Source: Adiantum capillus-veneris (Eukaryota; Streptophyta; Polypodiopsida; Polypodiales; Pteridaceae). Taken from it: 64,000 bases of DNA. The notes beneath the pieces are model-generated. The model made no database searches. It had not been told where the DNA came from and worked only from the letters and a program-made list of their open reading frames with translations. The stretch spans positions 69,629,370 through 69,693,369 of the forward strand of contig CM043952.1 in assembly GCA_014529385.2 (NCBI GenBank). Direction: 5' to 3'. The translations under genes and the position numbers were made by a program. Shown piece after piece: positions 58,177 to 64,000 of this stretch; positions within the stretch are counted from its first letter, which is position 1, and each line of letters starts with the position of its first letter.

Positions 58177-58237
<61 letters not shown>

Positions 58238-58248
58238 ATTGTGTTTTT

Positions 58249-58320
<72 letters not shown>

Positions 58321-58476
58321 ACAAGCATAAACAAAAAACGCACACACACATGCATAAACAAAGAATGCACACACACATTGAGAGAGGAAAAGAGAGAGAG
58401 AGCATGAATAAACCAAAAACGCACACACACACACACACATGCATAAACAAAGAATGCACACACACATTGAGAGAGG

Positions 58477-58560
<84 letters not shown>

Positions 58561-58600
58561 AGAAGAAGAAGAAGAAGAAGAGAGCCTTAACATCGTAGGA
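57960..58600. repeat. Microsatellite cluster in CACTA-1 5' region
   Basis: (CA)n at 58060-58102 and 58214-58238, (CT)n at 58181-58213, (GA)n at 58253-58318 and 58482-58560, and (GAA)n at 58560-58580. A roughly 100-base unit (GCATAAACAAAGAATGCACACA...) is repeated near 58330-58480. All long Ser/Leu or Arg/Glu ORFs here are artefacts of these repeats. Confidence 0.9.
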
Positions 58601-59030
58601 AACTATCCCAAGAGACCTTAAAGATCTAGTCGACAGGAGTTGAACTCAAGACCTGTTATTCATGAGGGAAATGGCATAACCAATCTATCACACTTCGGTG
58701 ATAGAAAAGCTATACCATTTTTCTCCTTTTTTTATTGGTGTGCACACACACCTACACACACACACCCGAGAAGAAGAGAGTTTAATTTGAGGTCGTGGGA
58801 AACTAATTAAAAAGACCTAAAGATCTAGGCGAGGAGGAGTTGAACTCAAGACCTGTTATTCAAGAGGAAAATGGCATAACCAATCTACCACACTTGGGTG
58901 ATAGAAAGGTTATACCATTTTTCTCTTTTTATTGGCACACACACACCCACACACACACACACACAAGAAGAAGAGAGTTTTAACGTCGTAGAAAACTATC
59001 CCAAAATACGTTAAAGATTAGGTTAGATGT
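58565..59030 (-). repeat. Tandem 200-bp units with tRNA-like Pol III boxes (SINE-like)
   Basis: Two units plus part of a third, period 200 bp. On the minus strand each has an A-box-like TGGTAGATTGG (58890-58880; TGATAGATTGG at 58690-58680) and a perfect B-box consensus GTTCAACTC (58845-58837 and 58645-58637). The A-to-B spacing of 45 bases is tRNA-like. Outside the tRNA-like part the units carry (CA)n and GAAGAAGAGAG. No functional tRNA fold is claimed. Confidence 0.6.
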
Positions 59031-59610
59031 AGACTTATGTTAAATTAGATTTATGTGTATTTAAGTTAAATTAGATTAGATTTAGGTTTATTTTTAGTTA
59101 GACATTCAACCTGATTGCACTTCCACGTGCATGTTCGACTGCTGCTACCATACAATAAGCCGTCATGATCAACCAATGGAAGAGAAAATTCAGCCTACAC
59201 AAAAATTAGTGATGCAAGATGACGATTCCAAGGATCAGACACACACACACTACACAACCCGTCAAATCTAGAGTAAGAATTAAGTGCTTTGAGTAGGCAT
59301 CAGCTACATTGCAAAGCAGGCATCAGCTACATTGCAAGAATGGCGTATCTGCATGCTACAGACAAAGATCTACTGTGAAAAGATGTTAAGATGCTGTGAA
59401 GTGCTACAACTAGAGAAGAGGCAAAGGGGTTTTGTCCACTACATGCAGTATCATGTAGACGTGGGTGTGTAGATTTCTTGTACCCACAAATATAGGCATT
59501 GACCAATAAAGACGAGATTATAACCCGGTGGTTCTGATCTTCGTGCACCTCTAGACCGAGGTGTGCGGGGATTGGACATGACTAGAGAATGTGAGGTAGT
59601 TTACAGTGTG

Positions 59611-59658
<48 letters not shown>

Positions 59659-59719
59659 ATGAAGAATTCCAATAGAAGATTAAATTTTTTGTCCAAGTTA
59701 TAAGATTTTTACCCTCATT
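59031..59719. other. CACTA-1 leader region
   Basis: AT-rich, with (CA)n near 59239-59250, a short duplication GGCATCAGCTACATTGCAA near 59297-59336, and (GA)n at 59613-59654. No ORF is supported. The transposase ATG follows at 59720. Confidence 0.5.
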
Positions 59720-62700
59720 ATGAGTAGTGACGAGGATGTGGGGCCGTCCAACCGAAACACCTATCTCTCAAGGAGGATCTTATGTCCTTGTAATCATTGC
59801 AAGCATGTTGTGCGATGGACAAGATGCGTTTCTTTGCAGCATGTTCGCGAATTTGGCGAGTTCGATCCATCTATTATAGATCGAGTTGTTGCCAATTATA
59901 ACTCGTCGAACTCTAACGCTGGCCAACAGGCATCAATCTAGCAACCCAATAGACGTGTTCGCAGGCGCTTTGGTCAAGCAGCATATGTAAGGCCACAAGA
60001 TGTAGCCCCTGACAGCTCGGGGGATGATCATGCAGACCACATTCCCAATGAGGCAATGTTTGAGCCCGAGATTGATGAAATGATTGAGACGATCATGGAT
60101 TCAGAAAGGCTTATCTATGATGATATGAAAGGTGAAGCCGATATGCCGTTGTATAATGGAGCACGTGTGTCTAGATTGAAAGTGCTCCTGGTTCTTCTCA
60201 ACATGCAGACAAAGTTTGGATGGAGTGACACTAGCGTCACAGCGCTTTTCAGGTGATCTATTACAATTAGTTTACTTTAATAAAACTCTAAATGTATAAT
60301 GATCTGATATATTTTTACACAATTGTACCGTATTTTTATGTTGTGTAGATTGCTCAAAGAGCACATACTACCAGCTGATAATGTGATGCTAGATTCCCGA
60401 GAGGAATCAAGAAAGATTTTGCAAAACTTGGGGATGGATTACAATTCGATCCACGCTTGTCCTAATGACTGCATTCTTTTCATAGGGGAACACATAGACA
60501 TGGAGAAGTGTCTGAAATGTGATTCCGAGAGATATCGAGTAGATCTCCACGGAACAAAAATTCCACAAAAGGTTTTTCAACATTTTCCTCTGCTTCCTTG
60601 CATCAAGCATTTCTTTGAATGTAAGTCCATGGCCGCGCTAGCATGATTCATGGCATGAGGAGAATAAATCTTTGGATGGTGTGCTACGGATTCCTGCAGA
60701 TTGTGCAGCCTGGAAACATATAGATGGAACATGGTCGGATTTTGCCAGGGAAGCTCGAAATTTGCGCTTAGGCCTGGCTATGGATGGCATAAATCCATTT
60801 GGTCAAAGATCAACATCTTACAGTTTATGGCCCATTGTCATCGTCGTCAACTACAACATTCCCCCGTGGTTGACTACGAAGAAGGGGCACCTATGGATAA
60901 TCTTGATTGTGTCGGGGCGATATAAAGTGAAGAATATGGATGTGTATCTTCGTCCACTATTGGAAGAGCTACAACAATTGTGGATTGGCATAGAAGTGGT
61001 GGATATGAGCCGACACACAGGTCGACGGAATGCTTTGATCAGAAGCATTCTAATGTAGACCATGCATGACTATCCTAGACTAACAGAATCCTCAGGTGAT
61101 CTATTTACACTCCTCACTCAGACACTGTAAATCTTGGTTTTTCTCAAGCTGATCTATTATCATGTGTATACATGCAGGGTTTCAAACAAGCGGATACAGA
61201 GCATGTGTCACATGTGGACCTAGATTGAATGCATGTAGGGCGCCCTCATTGAAGAAGCAAATCTATGAAGGTCATCAAGCGTATCTTCCAGAGAATCATG
61301 TGTTATGCGATGGCTTTTTGGAAAGAGAGCCATCGAGGATGTCTGCACAAGCATGGTTAGAGCAGAAGGAGATGTGTGATGACGGATTGCCCCTAGGGAT
61401 GAAGAGACTCTCTATGGTACGAATTACCATACTGGCCCCGACTCATGATCAATCACTTGCTCGATCCAATGCACATATTCAATAATGTGGGTAATCTACT
61501 ATGGGACCATCTGACCGGCAAGAAAGATACTTCGGGAGCCAGAGTTGACCTTAGTTATGTGGATCGTATGGAGCAATATTGGCCGCAAACAATGTCCGAT
61601 GGATCGATAAAACTCCCTAAAGCACCATGGATTTTCACAGGAGCCCAAGAACGCAAAGTATAAGAGACCATTCGATCTTTGCGGACCCCCACTAGCGTAA
61701 TAAACTCGCTCCGAACGTGTCTTACTAAATAAGGAAAGCTTACCGGTTTGTTGTCACACGAGTGGCATAAAATGTGTCAGGTATGTTCATAGTGGAATAT
61801 ATCATAGTCGGAATTGTGTAACAAATTCCTGTGTGGACTTTAATATCATTGCTACACGTGTTTTGCAGTTTATTTTACCAGTTTCCATTGAGGGATGTTT
61901 GTCTCTTGACGTCCGTAACACAATCTACAAACTTGCGAAGTTGATGCAATGGATCTCACAAAAGGAGATCAACGTAGACTCCATACCATTCACCAAACTA
62001 AACATTGCGGAGGTTGTGTGCATGTTTTGAGAAACATTTTCCTACTACCATGCTAACCATTCAGGTGCATCTTCTTGTTCACATAGTTGATGAGGTGGAA
62101 ATAGCTGGCACAGTACATTCCAGATGGATGTTCTTTTTAGAACGTTTCATGAAAACGCTCAAGGGATATGTGTGTCAGAAGGCACGTCCGGAGGGTAGCA
62201 TGGCAGAAGGTTGGTTGGTATCAGAGTCCATAGTGTACATTGGAGAGTGGCTAGACGGATTTGACAAATCGTGGGACACGCTATGGCGAACCATAGATGA
62301 TGAGCGCATATCCCCAAGGCAGTCACTTTTTAGAACGTGTATGATATCACGTGAGTTAACCGGAGAGGATTATTAAAATACCAAAATGTATAAAAATGTA
62401 TACATACAGAGGGGGGTGGGGTGTTTTTAAATAGGCTCACAGTGTAAGTATAGTATGTATATTGGGGTATTATTAATTACCTCTTGAACGCACGTGATAT
62501 AGGGGTCTTTTGATAAGTGACTTCCCTGGGCGCATATCTGGGATTGTCATGTGCAATCTCAGTGTTGAGAAGAAGATGACGGAAGATCTAGAGGTTAAAA
62601 TCAACCGATTTTGCATGCTTCACAATCCAGTAATGCAAAAGTGGATTTTACAATATGAGGATGCAAATCAAGAGTGACAAAGGGCACGCAACGAGTGGAG

Positions 62701-63681
62701 ACGAGGAAGACGACCACCAATGCACTATCCGACGAGTCTGGAGAGCCTACCAACAGTCATGAGCTTAAGATGGTTGCACAACTAATTGAAAAGTGCACAA
62801 CAGTGCGGTGAAGAAGTGACTGAGGAGGAGTGGGAGTACTCTTGGGGTTGCGCCACCAAGGTAATTTTGCAATGTATGACTAGTGACTTTCTAGATGTTT
62901 GAACGACCACTCATAATCTTTGTTGGTTGTAGTATAAGTCATACATAGCAGCATGGTGTAAAGGTCGACATTTTAGGGTGGAACGAATCGACAAAAAGCG
63001 TTTTACTCAAGATTGTGGAATCATGGCAAAATTTGAATAGTCTAATCGATGACGGTCCTCTGATGCAGATCCTGTGGTGGCGGAACTCACTTGCTTCGGC
63101 ACGCTACAAGAGATTTTGAGGATCAATTATAGAGGATTTTTTGTCGACTTGTTCGACGTGCAATGGTTCAAGATAATCATGGAAGGTCACAACGCTACTC
63201 TGCGTAGAGGAGAGTCTGGTTCTCTTGAGGTGGATTCAACTAAGAAATGGACTGACCTAAGAGACACTTTCGTACTACTCGAGCATTGTGAACAAGTAAG
63301 TACGTAAATAGTTAACATCCCATTTTAGAATTTATGTGCTTGGAAGCTCTCATGTAAGTTATGTGGCTCTAGCAGGTGATATTTCATCCTACAAAGTTTG
63401 CATCAAACTGGTGGTTCGTCATAGAGGTAGCCCCTCATAGTGCACGGATATATGAAGGCTACCATGTTCCAATCACAGTGGAATCAATGGAGGAGATCAG
63501 AGAAGATGCTCATTCAGAAGCCGTTGAGGTGGTGCGAGACGAACATCAAGCTGCTACTCTCTATGGGGTGCATGCAGAGGATCTACAAAATGAAACGGAG
63601 GACATCTGTTTAAACGAAGAGCTCTATATAGATATAGGAAGTTATGCTGAGCTATGTGAGGATGAGAGAGAGATCTCTTAA
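59720..63681 (+). pseudogene. TNP2-type CACTA transposase, six exons, lightly damaged
   Basis: Exons inferred from homology and GT-AG sites: 59720-60252, 60349-61095, 61178-61780, 61869-62860, 62933-63295 and 63376-63681; introns are 72-96 bp. Exon 1 has the Transpos_assoc region (LCPCNHC). Exon 2 has HACPNDCILF, then WHEENKSLDG and LGLAMDGINPFG (Transposase_21 core). Exon 3 has GFQTSGYRACVTCGP and LLDPMHIFNNV. Exon 4 has FILPVSIEGCL and FLERFMKTLKGYV..ARPEGSMAE (DUF4218). Exons 5-6 have a DUF4216-like part (YRGFFVDLFDVQWF). Damage: TAG at 59939, frameshift near 60635, TAG at 61056, frameshift near 61410, stops near 61661-61730, frameshift near 62020, further stops at 62374-62680. The enzyme would cut at the CACTA termini. 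Confidence 0.8.
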
Positions 63682-63851
63682 AGCCATAAATATTGTATTT
63701 GAACAATTTTGCTCCGTTTTGTAAAAACTCTGGCTCTCTAAGTACCTTCCATGCTGTATAACGCTCTTTTGATTTTGCATTCACATCCTGGGCAATTCAT
63801 GGCCACATACACCCCCATCACCTAGTTTTCCGATTGCAAGATTTGATTGTG

Positions 63852-63921
<70 letters not shown>

Positions 63922-64000
63922 TTCGATTGAAAATTCTGAGTTATCGACTTGCCTCTTCCATCACTCAAGTTGAATAGAAGAAGAAAAAGTTCTGTTGTGG
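63682..64000. repeat. Downstream of transposase with (CT)n tract
   Basis: (CT)n at 63857-63919. No terminus or gene seen before the window ends. Confidence 0.8.

Larger units (their letters stand above)
57835..64000 (+). mobile_element. CACTA-1: TNP2-type CACTA transposon, right end outside window
   Basis: Starts with the CACTA-family terminus CACTACAAGA. Subterminal GCGACGC motifs follow at 57859, 57873 and 57936, plus one inverted at 57899. A 12-bp inverted repeat (ACGGCGTCGCTA / TAGCGACGCCGT, 57896-57907 and 57934-57945) forms a hairpin. A TNP2-like transposase on + occupies 59720-63681. The expected right terminus (CCTCTTGTAGTG) does not occur before 64000. Confidence 0.8.

Noticed and set aside
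58620-58710. A genuine tRNA gene
   Set aside because: A and B boxes are present, but I could not draw a proper cloverleaf, and the unit is repeated in tandem with microsatellite ends.

Overview
This is nuclear DNA of a seed plant with a large, repeat-rich genome. The evidence is several lineages of plant LTR retrotransposon (Ty3/gypsy, chromovirus, Ty1/copia), a CACTA transposon whose transposase has GT-AG introns, a plant LINE, a RALF-type peptide ORF, and very many (GA)n/(CT)n microsatellites. The species is not identifiable. I see no intact single-copy host gene and no rRNA, tRNA or CRISPR. Working names (GYP-A, CHR-1 and so on) are mine.

Layout. 1-8.0 kb: GYP-A, a decayed gypsy element on + whose frame runs reverse transcriptase, RNase H, integrase, then a retropepsin-like domain and a W(V/I)PK tail, ending at a polypurine tract (PPT) and an LTR. 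A 1,338-bp TIR element sits in this frame. 8.0-8.6 kb: another PPT and LTR-like block. 8.6-15.95 kb: CHR-1, a chromovirus with an intact gag and a wrecked pol. 15.95-17.2 kb: an LTR-like promoter block. 17.3 to about 22.2 kb: GYP-R, a minus-strand gypsy element cut off inside the RT. 23.19-30.06 kb: CHR-2, a relative of CHR-1 without gag, inserted in a (GA)n tract. 30.06-35.1 kb: repeated (GA)n-linked modules and a LINE.

35.57-51.67 kb is a nest that can be unpicked exactly. GAG-D is a minus-strand gag-only LTR element. One of its LTRs was hit by LTR-E (39686-45502, target duplication GAAAA) and by the copia element COP-1 (45755-51099, target duplication TATAC). LTR-E has no recognisable gag or pol but carries an ORF resembling a RALF signalling peptide. 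53.2-55.85 kb: GYP-F, a gypsy deletion derivative. From 57835 to beyond the window end: CACTA-1, a TNP2-type transposon whose transposase exons are readable, with two tRNA-like tandem units in its 5' region.

Most coding regions are pseudogenes. The best-preserved frames are the CHR-1 gag (480 codons), the 140-codon ORF downstream of the GYP-A LTR promoter, the RALF-like ORF and long blocks of COP-1. The observations I rate highest are the RALF-like ORF between the LTRs of LTR-E, the retropepsin placed after the integrase in GYP-A, the TIR element whose removal with one TTAA rejoins that frame, and a pair of covarying hairpins before the 3' LTR of both chromoviruses. All readings are by eye; no alignment or database search was run.
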